Positions 23,501 to 34,593 are shown, counted from the first letter of the stretch. The stretch: DNA of 64,000 nt from Branchiostoma floridae (GCF_000003815.2 NC_049980.1:2753179-2817178), one strand, 5' to 3'. Program-made: numbers and translations. Notes: generated from the letters alone by a model not told the origin.

Positions 23501-23690
23501 ACTAGTCTACCCTTGGAGAACAGTGTTTGAAATGACGGATTTCTTCACAAATTACAAAAGAATTACAAAAAAAACATTTAGAAGTCACAACTTTGCTTAA
23601 ATATCAATCAGTCTCCAGTCCGATCTCAAAAATATCCACATGTAGGATAGATATTTTGAGTTTGGACTGGGATCTGATATTCAGGTCATA
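20600..23690. other. Unassigned sequence
   Basis: Only short frames (up to 77 codons), AT-rich in part. No repeat structure or domain that I can name. Confidence 0.4.
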
Positions 23691-23696
23691 ACATAC

Positions 23697-23830
23697 CTTG
23701 AGACATGTCAGCTCGTCGGTTGGTCGGACGGTGGACCAGCAATTATCTTGGGGTGCCGGGCAGTCATTCCCGTAACCCGTCGACCGAGAAATAGCACTCC
23801 GGGAAGTTGTCGAGACCAACAAGACAAGAA
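23697..23830 (-). CDS. Candidate exon ending at a strong donor
   Basis: On the - strand an open stretch containing CPAPQDNCW and TDELTCLK ends exactly at CTCAAG|GTATGT (donor 23696-23691). There is no ATG in this frame; an ATG in another frame starts upstream at about 23836. The local GC content is higher than in the surroundings. Weak support, protein unknown. Confidence 0.15.
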
Positions 23831-24879
23831 CTCCATGCCCCCCGAGTGGTCATCTATGTAGGCGGGAATAACTGCCTGATACCCCGAAAAAAAATTCTTG
23901 CCAACGAGCTAGCCGGTTCCCAGGGCAGTGAGTTCATCTTGCCGCGCCTCTGTGCGCCTTGGCCTGGGCTGCTCCAGAAGCGCTCTGCCAGCCCGCTCCG
24001 GTGTCACCGACTCGACCCGCTGACGACTTGATCTGTACTGAAAAACAGATAGCTGAACACGAAATGACTGCTTTCAGGTTCACCGTCTGATTGGCCACAA
24101 GCCCGCAGCTGACCTATCGCTGACCAATCACTTATGAGAATCGCCTTTGCTATTTTCAATACTAGAAGATTGATGAACTGAGTGGTCACATGTCGCCCAG
24201 ATGTCGCCCAACTGTTGGGTTGACTCAGCATCCTGGAGGATCTGTTTGTTGTTTGACCTCATGTAACCAACTCGGTTTGACCTAGATATGTCATCAGTGA
24301 TACACACCTTCCTTGGAAATCCCACGGGCCCCACCCCACCTATGATACAGCCAATATCATCGAAGCAAACAAACATTTTGCATTCGGGCTATGTCTCACG
24401 AACTTGAAGCTTGCACCCACATAAGTCACACATTGCAGGTGTTTATGTTGAAACGTAAAAATCTTCCCGGCAAGGTGTCAACCCAACCCGAGCGGCCTTT
24501 CTTGTGGGTTATGGTATGGTTTAGTAGATGGTGAATAGAGAGCTGTGATGAAGGTACCATTTCTTAGAAGGGAACAGGCCCAACTCCTCTTAGGCAAATT
24601 ATTGTACCAAGAGCCAGCGTAATCTTATTTTTATAGGTGTATATAAACGGCAATTTTTGGTGACTCCGTGACTCTGCGAGGGTGCCCCTGAGTTTTACTT
24701 TCGGGTTCACAACGGTGATCTCAAGTTCTTTCACGATTAGCGAAAATCATTAGTGCCACTCAGTGTGGGAAAGTAGCGAAGTATTTTTGTCACATGTGCT
24801 CTATGTCCGACATCTTTGCATTTTGGGACACATCTTTGGGAACAGCTATACTAGATATCACATCAAGGGACGTACACTG

Positions 24880-24962
24880 TACCTGAAACACATTAATACC
24901 TGTACCTAGCCCGTCGAGGCATGAATGTACAATAAAGGTCTTTCATTCATTCATTCATTAAT
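24880..24962 (+). mobile_element. LINE 3' tail with (ATTC)n
   Basis: ACCTGTACCTAGCCC, then GAATGTACAATAAAGGTCTT and a (CATT)n tail. The same terminal sequence occurs at 30735-30798, 35520-35577 and 62306-62363, so it is the 3' end of a dispersed CR1-like family. Confidence 0.7.
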
Positions 24963-25437
24963 ACTATCGAAGTTGGGTGACTTCGATGGGTTTTCGTGCA
25001 AAAATAATTACACGCCCCGTCACTGCTGGTCTGGTTGCTAGGCTTTTTCCATGACCCACACAGGTCAACTCCTCGGCTCTAGAGCCAACAACGCATTGTC
25101 CCTAAGGAAATTCCACAACAGAAACACCCCATCCGTTACCCTGATATAATATTGAGATCGGTGTCGTCAGGCTAGGCAAAAGGCGTCTCAACACTATTTC
25201 TACCTCTTGAAACTGAGCCCATATTTTTATCAGGGAAGTTTCTGATTACATAAATATAGCTAGAATATGTTTATGTGATACTCTGCTACATTGTATTCTT
25301 TGCCCCGAGTCAACACGGGGTAGAGGCCTCACCAGCTAATATCAACAAACAACTGTGACTGATGAACCTATTCAACAACAAACAGCCGACCTTTCAAAAC
25401 AGGCATGCTTACTGTGACCTCAAAACAAAAAAGGAAA
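24963..25437. other. Unassigned sequence
   Basis: Nothing recognised. Confidence 0.4.
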
Positions 25438-25905
25438 ACTGGGGAATGTATAAGGAATTATCAGGATATGATCAATTATGTGCCAGCAACAGGTATGACA
25501 GACTCTAAATGCACTCATAGAACTAAAGCCTTGTAAAGTGCCCTGTTGTATGTACATTTACGTTGTAAGTTGATCACTATCATCAATACATATTTCTTGA
25601 TAATATTAACGTTACATGAAAAAAAGCAGAATCTAAAAAGAAACTCTCCCATTGATTCGATTTTTTAAAGATTTGTAATATATCTAACGAAACAAGGAAG
25701 TGAAATATACAAATACAAATGTAGAAACAAAAACATTTACCTCTCCAGGTTCTGTAGGTTTATATCCAGTTGCGTTCTTGGCCATTTACTAATTCCTCAT
25801 GTACAAACGTCCGTTCCTAGATCCTGGAAAATCATCGTCCTTCTCCAAGTTCGTTCGTTCGTTTTCCAAGTTCAAACCCACTTGTGCCCCATGGCGGGTT
25901 TGCCC
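25438..25905. repeat. Direct duplication, copy 1 (partner 28612-29062)
   Basis: Collinear with 28612-29062 through many exact blocks, for example GTAAAGTGCCCTGTTGTATG, AAGTTGATCACTATCATCAA and CAGTTGCGTTCTTGG, with scattered indels. The copies are about 3.17 kb apart in the same orientation. This is a local segmental duplication rather than an obvious transposon, since I see no terminal repeats. Confidence 0.8.
25741..25785 (-). CDS. Candidate first coding exon within the duplicated segment
   Basis: ATG at 25785 opens 15 codons (MAKNATGYKPTEPGE) up to the donor GAG|GTAAAT. In the second copy of the duplication (about 28895-28940) the ATG is lost, there are small indels and the donor is changed. 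If this is a real first exon, only this copy could work. Protein not recognised; no downstream exon found. Confidence 0.22.
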
Positions 25906-26869
25906 TCGGGGAGAGTAGAAACCCCCAGGGCGGGCCTGGTGCTTACACAGAAATTTGGCCACTACCATCGGTTAACTATTACTTATTCGCACAGAGTCGA
26001 TTTATTAGCTCCCCTCTCTTCTCTCATCTATCTGTTCTGACCTGTCCTACCATCACTCCTGTTTATGTAACCGACGGGGACAGACTATCAAAACCACATG
26101 CCCATTGATCATGTCACTCTCTGAGCGAGCCGCCTCTGTCGGCCGTCTCAAGAGGGCACAAGGCACTGTCTTTCTCAGAAGTCTGCTGGTCAGCAGGCAA
26201 ATGCCCCTGCGTCATGAATTTCGGAGGTTTCCATATGGAGCCAAGATGTGACAGAACCCTAACTTGAAATAAGATACAGTGTAAATCCAGATCAAAATTG
26301 TTGTTTGTTTGTTTGTTTATTCTTTATTTAACTAGGGTAAAGCATGTCGCACTAATCATGACAAAGCAGAGGTTACAGTCGGGGGAGGGGTGACATTTAT
26401 ATGTTAGTAGAATGGTGTAGTGAGCCGTATTTTTTTATTTTTTTTTTATTGAACAAACACATGAAGGCAAAATAACAGACAAGTAGCGGCCCACTCAAGT
26501 TAAGACAACTTATTTCGGTGCCGCTATTTAAAAGAAAATAAGAAAAACATATGATTGACAAGATGCAGTAAATCTGTGCAAATGGTATACTAGTGTATTG
26601 ACTGGTGGAAGCGCAAGTCCTGGTACCCCCCCCCCCGGAAATATAGGTCACGAAAAAAAAACATGGTTATAAATGGCCAGTTTGCACAATGAAGTTCTGA
26701 GTTGAAGACATAATCAAACAGTTTGTGGAATAGTTGCAAAGGGAAGTACCAAAAAGTAGTAAATATTTGAGTTTACCATCAGAGAGAGAGAAAATATCTA
26801 AAAGATGTCCTACGATCCTAGAAAGTTTTATTTTCTAGTTTTAAAAGCCGTATTTTGTTCAGCTCAGAC
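25906..26869. other. Unassigned sequence
   Basis: Includes short homopolymer runs (a C run near 26627-26636) and a (TTTG)n patch near 26300. A 46-codon frame at 26111-26251 has no supporting evidence. Confidence 0.35.
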
Positions 26870-27060
26870 CCAAGTGGTCGATCCTGTCACCGGTGTTGTG
26901 CCCTTGGAAAAGGCAGATTACACGACTCTCCGTCACTCAGGTGAAAATGAGAACTTAGCTTCGGCTCGGACTCGGATTGGACGTTAAATGGAGGTCCCGT
27001 GTTTGAGGACAGCCACACCCTGAGCGTGTAAAAGAAACCACACACTTATCGAAAAGAGTA
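26870..27060 (+). mobile_element. SINE family B body, diverged
   Basis: CTGTCACCGGTGTTGTGCCCTT, GGCAGATTACACGACT, CACTCAGGTG and later GGACGTTAAATGGAGGTCCC match, in order, the - strand readings of 9055-9298 and 38840-39118. The tRNA-like head is missing or unrecognisable. The family name is not assigned. Confidence 0.55.
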
Positions 27061-28000
27061 GACCGGGTCTTACCCCGTGTGAGTGGATCAGTTAAGTCCG
27101 TCCCGGGCTATGCAGCCTGCCCTTTTCAGTACAAACCTGGTGTGTTACACATGCGACAGTTACCGGATGTGCAATACAAACAAACAAACAAAGAGAACAA
27201 AGTAGTAGACACGATTTCTTCTTCTCTTCGGTCGCGGTTGTAGGCAGGCGTAATGAATCCTGGACAATACCCCCCTCCCCCGGCTCTTGGGGAGAATATA
27301 ATTGTGTGTTGGGCCTTCTATCGGCTTTTTTGGAACTGCAGGGATGGGTTTTGCTCTAGAATTCAAGCATAATAACTCAACAACGAGTTATTGGGTCGTC
27401 ATATTTTTTATAGATATATAGATATATTAAATGATAAATAATTTACATGGTTAGATACAAATCGATATCTAATTTGCATAATTGATAAGTAAACTTAACA
27501 AATCCGCTACACTTCATACCGGGACTCATAAACATGTGATATATGTGAAATATCGCTATAAAAACGGTTAGGATATTAGTTGTGGAACTACAAGCACTGT
27601 TGTGTCCTTCCATGATCATGACCGGCTCGGGTTTGACATTGTTTTACTTTCATTATTCCATACGTGTGTGAGGCAGTGTTGTGATAGAATATTTTATTCT
27701 GTACATATTTACATGGATTCACGACAAAAGTTTTATTCCTTTTACGTACAACAGCTCTTGACTAGTCCTTGCGCCAGGCCCTCTACCCCCTGGTCTGTCT
27801 CTCCTGACTTACTTGCCTTACTTCTAATCTGAAATCTGCAGGCCGGTTAAATCCTTCCAGATGACTCCGTCACATGGTCCTAAAAGGAGCCGTGGTTTCT
27901 TGCCCGGCCTGTGTTGTGTCTCCTTTGCGTTTGATGTAAAGAACGATTTCATACCGTCTTTGCCTAACAGTACAGCCACGTTCTATCCGTTGTTACCTCC
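27061..28000. other. Unassigned sequence
   Basis: No supported feature. Confidence 0.35.
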
Positions 28001-28300
28001 ATAGAAAATGGAGGCAGTGTTGTTTCGGTGTGGCTGTGCGTGTGCCTGTGTTTCCAGATATTTGTGTTCCCAGGTTTTGTGGTCAACGTAACTCCCTGGT
28101 ATGTGACCTTGGTATTGCAGAAGAATTTTCGCTTTTTGTATCTTTGTCCTGGATGTGAGGTCTTAATATTTTGGTGGCAAATAGCTTTTGATGTGAGGAA
28201 GAAGTTGTGTAGCCCCCCACCCCCATCCCCAGGCTCCCTAGCAGCTTCTTCTGCGGGGGCATTGTTCTTAAGCATTTTAAGGGGTGTAACGACTACAGTT
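28001..28300 (+). repeat. Dispersed repeat with TTTCCAGATATTTGTG motif
   Basis: ACCTCCATAGAAAATGGAGG forms a small hairpin. It is followed by a GTGTG-rich stretch and TGTGTTTCCAGATATTTGTG. The - strand of 41600-41700 shows the same order. The 3' part (CACCCCCATCCCCAG, then GCGGGGGCATTGTTCTTA) recurs at 31242-31290. The 93-codon frame here is a by-product. Confidence 0.5.
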
Positions 28301-28611
28301 CTGCTTTAAACGTCCTTAAATATCTATATTATCAAGCAGAAATAATGTTCGATCACTGGATCCTTTGTTCTTGTATACAGTTTATCCACATAGATAATAT
28401 TCACACAAACAGAGCTATATGACACAGATATTACCAAGATAATGACACGTCACCAGGACATTAATCCTTCAGAACAATCTTACATTAGGACATTGCGTTG
28501 TGTTAACTACAAAACAGAGTTACTTCAGACAAATGTCACCGGGCACTAACAGTGGACTGCCCTTCCTTGCACGAACTGTGGCCTCATATAGAAATAAAAA
28601 CGAAAACTTTG

Positions 28612-29062
28612 GGGGAACATATGAGGATTTATGTGCCAGCATCAGATATGACAGACTCTGATGAACTCATAGAACTAAAGCTTTGTAAAGTGCCCTGTTG
28701 TATGTACATTTACTTTGCAAGTTGATCACTATCATCAATAGATATTTCTTGATAGTATTAACGTAATACATGAAAAAAAACACGAAAAGAATCTAAAAAA
28801 AATCTCCCATTGATTCAATATTTCAAAGATTTGTAGAACATCTAACGATACAAAGATGTGAGCTATACAAATAGATAGAAACAAAAACATTACTTTTCCA
28901 GGTTCTGTAGGTTATCCAGTTGCGTTCTTGGGCCGTTTACTAATTCCTCCTGTACAAACGCCCATTCCGTAGATCCTGGAAAAATCATCGTCTTTCCCCA
29001 TGCGTTCGTTCTCCAAGTTCAAACCAACTTCCCATGTACGGGACCCATGGCGGGTTTGGCAG
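28612..29062. repeat. Direct duplication, copy 2 (partner 25438-25905)
   Basis: Decayed second copy: the candidate exon in copy 1 has lost its start codon and donor here. Both copies end near CCATGGCGGGTTTG. Confidence 0.8.
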
Positions 29063-30206
29063 CATTCTTTTACTACAGAGGACACAGAGCTGATACATGG
29101 CTTCTCTTTACCGATCTTGCTGGCGGGCACATTATTCCGGGAACACCCAGACTGGGTTGTTTGTATTGCTTAAATTGCAGTAAACCGCCTCATGGCGTAA
29201 CACATCAGGTTTATACTTCATTCAAACCGGGAGGAACCCTTCTCTTTTCGATAAACGTGATGGGTTCTTTATCGGAGCTTTGTGTGTAGTGGTTCATGGT
29301 GGGGTTTATTTCACGGTGTTTAATTATGTTAACAACAGGAAATACACTGTTGCTGTATTCTTCTTGTTTTTCTAATCTCTTCAGGTTCTCCTGTCATGTT
29401 TGAACACCTCTATCACTTGATATAAGTCGATAACAAACGAACGGAAGTTAATGATTTTGGCACGTGGGTAGTTTGATCAGAGACGAGTACGACGAATTAC
29501 TATTATTACTCTAAGTCGCACATAACTTGCATGATTAATGAGGAAACGAGTACATGCTACGGATGTAATACTAGGAGTGAAGGTAGCTATAGGAAAGGTG
29601 CATATAACGCACAATGTTAATATGTGACGCATTTTCACAATTGATACAGAAACTTGTTATTTCCTTGAATGGTACATGTACATGGTCGGAACGCGAAAAC
29701 CCGTATTAATGTAAAAACCACCACCACCGTCATTACCTTCCCACCAATGTGTTGTCGACGCGGTGTTCATATGGTGTTAGTTATGGCCTCATACCGGACT
29801 TTTGTTGTTATTTAAAATAACGCTTCATTATGCAACTTTTATTAAAAAACAGTTCTGCTGGAGATGTTTTAATTTCTATTGCAAGAGCACTTATCCAGTA
29901 ATCAATACAAAAAATGTCCCCAAAATCCGACCGACTATAACTGTACGTAAATACTATCCACAAAGAGGGGTTTTCCTCTCGTGAACCGCTGACCGCATTA
30001 CTCAGGATAAACAAACGTACACGTCCGACACTCGCACGAATGCCGAAACTTTCCTTCCTGATTCTGTCAAAATACATAACCTTTCATCTCAAATCCTTTC
30101 GATATGACATGGAGGCGATAAAAGGCAATTTATCATCCACGGTTTCTGGGCCAAATTTATATTTTGGTAGGGATTCCCACTCGGAGTAATACAGGAACGA
30201 GACCTT
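29063..30206. other. Unassigned sequence
   Basis: Small frames only; nothing recognised. Confidence 0.35.
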
Positions 30207-30548
30207 ATGTCTCACCCAACGACTTCGTGGAAACAGGTTGTCCCCGTTCTTATCTACTGGACCTACTACCTGTTCCCGCTTATCGCCGATCAGTTAGATG
30301 TTATCTCTGCTATCTGTACTGCTGTCACACTGTTCCTACTGCCATCAATCGTACGGGGTGACTGTTATCGTCTGGTGCGTTACCACGATGGTGTTTTTTT
30401 TAAGAGTACAGTGAAACTCGTATTTGCTGTCTTGGTTATTAGCATGCAAGATCCACTCAAAGAAAGTCAAGGGTCCAAAATTATAGCTCTACCCATCACT
30501 GATAACCATACTCAGAAAGCGACACAATCAGCGAGAGGCGAGGACTAG
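30207..30548 (+). CDS. Hypothetical small membrane protein or exon
   Basis: A 113-codon ATG frame with three hydrophobic stretches: around residues 10-25 (VVPVLIYWTYYLFPLI), 33-50 (VISAICTAVTLFLLPSIV) and 69-82 (VKLVFAVLVIS). A polar tail with Lys, Gln and Ser follows to the stop at 30546. The upstream base context is unremarkable. I cannot place it in a family; the spacing of helices is loosely like N-terminal segments of polytopic transporters, but no motif confirms this. It could also be a chance frame. Confidence 0.25.
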   Translation: MSHPTTSWKQVVPVLIYWTYYLFPLIADQLDVISAICTAVTLFLLPSIVRGDCYRLVRYHDGVFFKSTVKLVFAVLVISMQDPLKESQGSKIIALPITDNHTQKATQSARGED

Positions 30549-30729
30549 AGGTATGGGAATGGGCCATGGATGGGAAGGTCCCGATCTGATCGGTCAGGGG
30601 CCCACCTAGACCCACGGTGTAGGTTCAGGGAGATAAAGCAATAGTACCACAATTTGCATGCACAATAAAATGTACGCAGTAGAATACGATCCTTGAGTAG
30701 TGTAGATTCATTGTATCATTATATCATGT

Positions 30730-30798
30730 TGTATCATTTGTTGTGACCTGTACTAAACCCAGTGGGTATGAATGTACAATAAAGGTCTTCATTCAATA
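30730..30798 (+). mobile_element. LINE 3' tail
   Basis: TGTGACCTGTACTAAACCC, then GAATGTACAATAAAGGTCTT and a short ATTC tail, as at 24880-24962. Confidence 0.65.
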
Positions 30799-30809
30799 AT
30801 TGAACTACA

Positions 30810-30980
30810 TACTGTAAATGCAGAAATGTTTGCGGAGCTTGAGACGGGAGGGAAGTTTTGTCTCCCCGCAAGCTGACAGGATATGTTGCATGCCCATACG
30901 TTTTGAAAAAAAAGTCGTGACACACCACAGGCTACGAGTATAAGTATAAGGTATGAGTGCACCGGGGCTTGAGACGGGAC
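30810..30980. mobile_element. Partial MITE starting TACTGTAAATGCAG
   Basis: The terminus is the same as that of the complete element at 53914-54121. An internal CTTGAGACGGGA-x-GGAA motif occurs twice (30840, 30967). The opposite end is not found. Confidence 0.4.
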
Positions 30981-31147
30981 GGAATTGTGCCCCCTGCCCA
31001 ATTGCACAAGAGGAGAGTATTAGAAGAGGATATAACGTTATGATCTAAAACTAGAATTTCAATGTTTTAGCTCAGAGTGGCCCACGCACGCGACCGTACG
31101 TAATCGGGTCGGCGTTCAGGACGTGTATCGGAAGGTCTCGGAAATTA

Positions 31148-31290
31148 CTAGGGGTGGGTACCGGTATAGAAAATTCAGGCCCAGGTCCGGTTCAGGTCCA
31201 AAGGATCAGGTCCAGGTCCGGACCTGAACCTGGTAGGTCACCACCCCCATCCCCCAGCAGCTTGCTCTACGGGGGCATTGTTCCCTTAAC
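31148..31290 (+). repeat. Short dispersed repeat, GGGTACCGG and CAGGTCCAGGTCC motifs
   Basis: Shares AGGGGTGGGTACCGGTA, AAATTCAGG and CAGGTCCAGGTCCGG with 43535-43640 (inverse) and 47630-47705. Its 3' part overlaps the block shared with 28211-28300. Confidence 0.5.
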
Positions 31291-31983
31291 TATTTTAAGG
31301 ATGATAGCGAAACAGAATAACGACGACTTTCCATCATATTTAGTATGCAGGTAGTTTAGTTAAATGTGTACGTAATATCATGGTGATTAAGCAAATTATA
31401 ACTTGATTTCAATAATTAATGACGAGAATCTGTAATTGGCTATTTATACAGTGTATGCGATTCAACTGTGGCGGTGTGTTCACATGCAGCTATTGTACTA
31501 GGTAAGACTTTGGTACTTTGATCCCGCGGCTACTGCTGGTGGAGTGCTTGTTGTAGTGAGACAGACGAAAAGCCTCGGCCGTGATGCGTTTGATATGACA
31601 CGTCTTTGACAAATTCCAAACTGTATCCCTCTCTGTATCTATCCATGCTAATTCAAAGCGTTGATGTTGCTAGACTCCTTCACCGGCCTCTCTGGGGGCC
31701 TACCTACCTTGTCCAAGGCTGTATTACAGCGTGTAAATTGACCTCACCTTACATCACGCATGACGTCAATAAAACATAGTACAGACACTTTTTTATCAGA
31801 GTTAAAAGACAGTGATGATTACCTGCACTTTAAGTCATGATTTCTAAAGATGACGAGCAAATTTAGACTACATCACTTTTGAACACAGTTATACGGTAAC
31901 CGGTCCAGCTACTTACTTCGGTTAAGACTTCTCAATACCTACTTCAACGAAAAAGTCCAAACCGTACCGCCGTTACCTTCTTA
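31291..31983. other. Unassigned sequence
   Basis: Nothing recognised. Confidence 0.4.
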
Positions 31984-34593
31984 CTAATTCTCACGTCGCC
32001 AGTGTTTTTTTTTAAAAACCACACTTTTTCTTCTTGCCCTTGCCAGCAGCTTTTTTCCGATGTTTTTTGAGACATGAAAGATGTCAAATTGGTGCTGAAT
32101 ATCTTTATACTTTGTCTTCATAAGGGCGCCTACCCCTCTGTGTCTGTCTGTAGCCAGGCAATTGACTTCAATGCCATCTTCATCCAGCTTCTGAAGACAC
32201 CGATCCAGTCCCTCTTTCTCCATGGCTTGGGATGAGCCTGTCTCTGTACACTGCACCAGTTCCATTGCAATAATCAGTGAAGTTGTCTCCTCCATTATAG
32301 TATATGAACTATATTTTGCGTTATGGCCTGGTGAATCGCACCTTGCGTCGCCGACAACATCTACTGGCGCTTCTCTGCACAGGTCCAGTGCCATACTTCT
32401 ATCATACTGATTATAGTCATTTATTGCTGGCAGTGCATATGTCTTTTGAACCTTGAAGAACGTTTCCTGACTGAAAAACTCCAGTGCCTTAGCAAAGTCT
32501 TCAAACTTTTGTATGGATCCGCCAGCAAATAGAATTGCAGAGGAGATGAGCAGGTTTCCCCTTGCCATGCCTCTATCAAACGGCTGTGAGTACCAGGTGC
32601 CGTAATGTTGGTTACAACATGTCCATTCCACTATTATGGCTGACCCCCTCGTCCTCGTCTCAAAAGTCATGTCTGCGCAGCAAGTCGGGCAGCTCCTGAA
32701 CAGTTCCTGCAGTTGTTCTCCAAAAACGATAAATCGCTTCCCAACAAGTGAAGGTGCAGAAGATTCAGCTTCATCAATGTCGTCTTCTGATGATTCTTCT
32801 GACGACTCAGGATGGTAAGATGAGTCTAAATCAGCCTTTCCAGGGGTAGTCATAACTGATGATGGGGTCGCACAGAACGATGAGTTTAGCACAGGATTAC
32901 CAGGGGTAGTCATAACTGGTGATGGGGTGGCACAGAACGATGAGGTTAGCACAGGATTACCAGGGGTAGTCATAACTGGTGATGGGGTGGCACAGAACGA
33001 TGAGTTTAGCACAGGATTACCAGGGGTAGTCATAACTGGTGATGGGGTGGCACAGAACGATGAGTTTAGCACAGGATTACCAGGGGTAGTCATAACTGGT
33101 GATGGGGTGGCACAGAACGATGAGTTTAACATAGGATTCCTTGGTTTGATTGGGGTTGATTGCAGGAATTTCTGTTCTGTCTGAGTTGCAACTGTCATAT
33201 TTGCTGGGACAGGTTTGGAACTTCTACTTGCTGCAGCTGGAACTTGGTTGGAAACAGAACTGTATGCAGGAACTGGGCTGGAGACAGCATTATTTGCTGA
33301 AAAAAGGGTGGGGACATCTTGACTTGCTGGAACTGTGTTGGAGATCATGTTGGCTGGAATGAGTTCGAAAACTCTACTTGCTGCAACTGGAACACTACTT
33401 GCAGGAACAAGTTTGAAAACTGAGCTTGAGACAGCACTGCTTGTTGCGCTGCTTGTTGAAGCTGGCTTGGGTACAGCACTGCTTGCTGAAGCTGGCTTGG
33501 GGATAGCGCTCCTTGTTGAACTTGAAGCTGGCTTGGGGATAGCACTGCTTGTTGAAGCTGGCTTGGGGATAGCGCTGCTTGTTGAAGTTGGCTTGGGGAC
33601 AGCGCTGCTTGTTGAAGCTCGCTTGGGTACAGCACTGCTTGTTGAACTTGAAGCTGGCTTGGGTACAGCACTGCTTGTTGAAGCTGGCTTGGGTACAGCA
33701 CTGCTTGTTGAAGCTGGCTTGGGTACAGCACTGCTTGTTGAAGCTGGCTTGGGTACAGCACTGCTTGTTGAAGCTGGCTTGGGGGTAGCGCTGCTTGTTG
33801 AAGCTACCTTGGGGACAGCACTGCTTGTTGAACTTGAAACTAGTTTAGGGACAGCACTGCTTGTTGAACTTGAAGCTGACTTGGGTACAGCACTGCTTGT
33901 TGAACTTGAACCTGGCTTGGGGACAGCACTGCTTGTTGAAGCTGGCTTGGGGACAGCACTACTTGTTGAACTTGACGCTGGCTTGGGGATAGCACTGCTA
34001 GTTGAACTTGAAGCTGGCTTGGGGACAGCACTGCTTGTTGAACTTGAAGCTGGCTTGGGGATAGCACTGCTTGTTGAAGCTGGCTTGGGGATAGCGCTGC
34101 TTGTTGAAGTTGGCTTGGGGACAGCGCTGCTTGTTGAAGCTCGCTTGGGTACAGCACTGCTTGTTGAACTTGAAGCTGGCTTGGGTACAGCACTGCTTGT
34201 TGAAGCTGGCTTGGGTACAGCACTGCTTGTTGAAGCTGGCTTGGGGGTAGCGCTGCTTGTTGAAGCTACCTTGGGGACAGCACTGCTTGTTGAACTTGAA
34301 ACTAGTTTAGGGACAGCACTGCTTGTTGAACTTGAAGCTGACTTGGGTACAGCACTGCTTGTTGAACTTGAACCTGGCTTGGGGACAGCACTGCTTGTTG
34401 AAGCTGGCTTGGGGACAGCACTACTTGTTGAACTTGACGCTGGCTTGGGGATAGCACTGCTAGTTGAACTTGAAGCTGGCTTGGGGACAGCACTGCTTGT
34501 TGAACTTGAAGCTGGCTTGGGGACAGCACTGCTTGTTGAAGCTGGCTTGGGGATAGCGCTGCTTGTTGAAGTTGGCTTGGGGACAGCGCTCAC
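31984..34593 (-). CDS. Transposase-like protein, N-terminal half, with coding minisatellites
   Basis: An 869-codon open frame without an ATG start: it opens with GTG at the junction with the half palindrome at 34587. Residues 1 to about 390 are 10- and 12-residue Ser/Thr/Ala/Pro/Lys repeats (ASTSSAVPKP type). Residues about 480-585 are five 20-residue repeats (NPVLNSSFCATPSPVMTTPG type), followed by an acidic segment. From about 616 comes a conserved-looking part. It has CPTC and WTCCNQH, which look like a zinc site, and GTWYSQPF. GDARCDSPGHNAKYSS is at about 746-763, ATDRHRGVGALM at about 812 and HQFDIFHVSKNIGKKL near 833. The spaced Asp residues suggest an RNase H-like DDE transposase core; this is inference. 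The frame ends early (31984) in a Lys run, before the C-terminal blocks seen at 19470-20273. I recognise the family as an uncharacterised one of animal genomes. As it stands it is a fragment. Confidence 0.6.
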   Translation of the reverse strand: MSAVPKPTSTSSAIPKPASTSSAVPKPASSSTSSAVPKPASSSTSSAIPKPASSSTSSAVPKPASTSSAVPKPGSSSTSSAVPKSASSSTSSAVPKLVSSSTSSAVPKVASTSSATPKPASTSSAVPKPASTSSAVPKPASSSTSSAVPKRASTSSAVPKPTSTSSAIPKPASTSSAIPKPASSSTSSAVPKPASSSTSSAIPKPASSSTSSAVPKPASTSSAVPKPGSSSTSSAVPKSASSSTSSAVPKLVSSSTSSAVPKVASTSSATPKPASTSSAVPKPASTSSAVPKPASTSSAVPKPASTSSAVPKPASSSTSSAVPKRASTSSAVPKPTSTSSAIPKPASTSSAIPKPASSSTRSAIPKPASASSAVPKPASTSSATSSAVSSSVFKLVPASSVPVAASRVFELIPANMISNTVPASQDVPTLFSANNAVSSPVPAYSSVSNQVPAAASRSSKPVPANMTVATQTEQKFLQSTPIKPRNPMLNSSFCATPSPVMTTPGNPVLNSSFCATPSPVMTTPGNPVLNSSFCATPSPVMTTPGNPVLTSSFCATPSPVMTTPGNPVLNSSFCATPSSVMTTPGKADLDSSYHPESSEESSEDDIDEAESSAPSLVGKRFIVFGEQLQELFRSCPTCCADMTFETRTRGSAIIVEWTCCNQHYGTWYSQPFDRGMARGNLLISSAILFAGGSIQKFEDFAKALEFFSQETFFKVQKTYALPAINDYNQYDRSMALDLCREAPVDVVGDARCDSPGHNAKYSSYTIMEETTSLIIAMELVQCTETGSSQAMEKEGLDRCLQKLDEDGIEVNCLATDRHRGVGALMKTKYKDIQHQFDIFHVSKNIGKKLLARARRKSVVFKKKHWRREN
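32845..33135 (-). repeat. 60-bp coding minisatellite, about five copies
   Basis: Near-identical 60-bp units containing CCAGGGGTAGTCATAACTGG and GGCACAGAACGATGAG. Each encodes 20 residues of the 31984-34593 protein, so the frame is kept. Confidence 0.95.
33440..34590 (-). repeat. 30/36-bp coding minisatellite with higher-order repeat
   Basis: Units of 30 bp (GCTTGTTGAAGCTGGCTTGG type) and 36 bp (with an extra GAACTT) alternate. A marker variant (GTTGAAGTTGGCTTGGGG) at 33581, 34103 and 34565 shows blocks of 522 and 462 bp in which the same order of unit variants recurs. The 60-bp difference is two 30-bp units. All unit lengths are multiples of three, so every frame on both strands stays open. 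Confidence 0.93.

Noticed and set aside
26111-26251. 46-codon basic frame
   Set aside because: Too short, no homology, no splice or promoter support.
19470-34593. One intact - strand gene made of 31984-34593 joined to 20273-19470
   Set aside because: The expected middle block was not found, the first part ends in a stop after a Lys run without a convincing donor, and the second has an internal TAG. Kept as two fragments, with the composite element as a hypothesis only.
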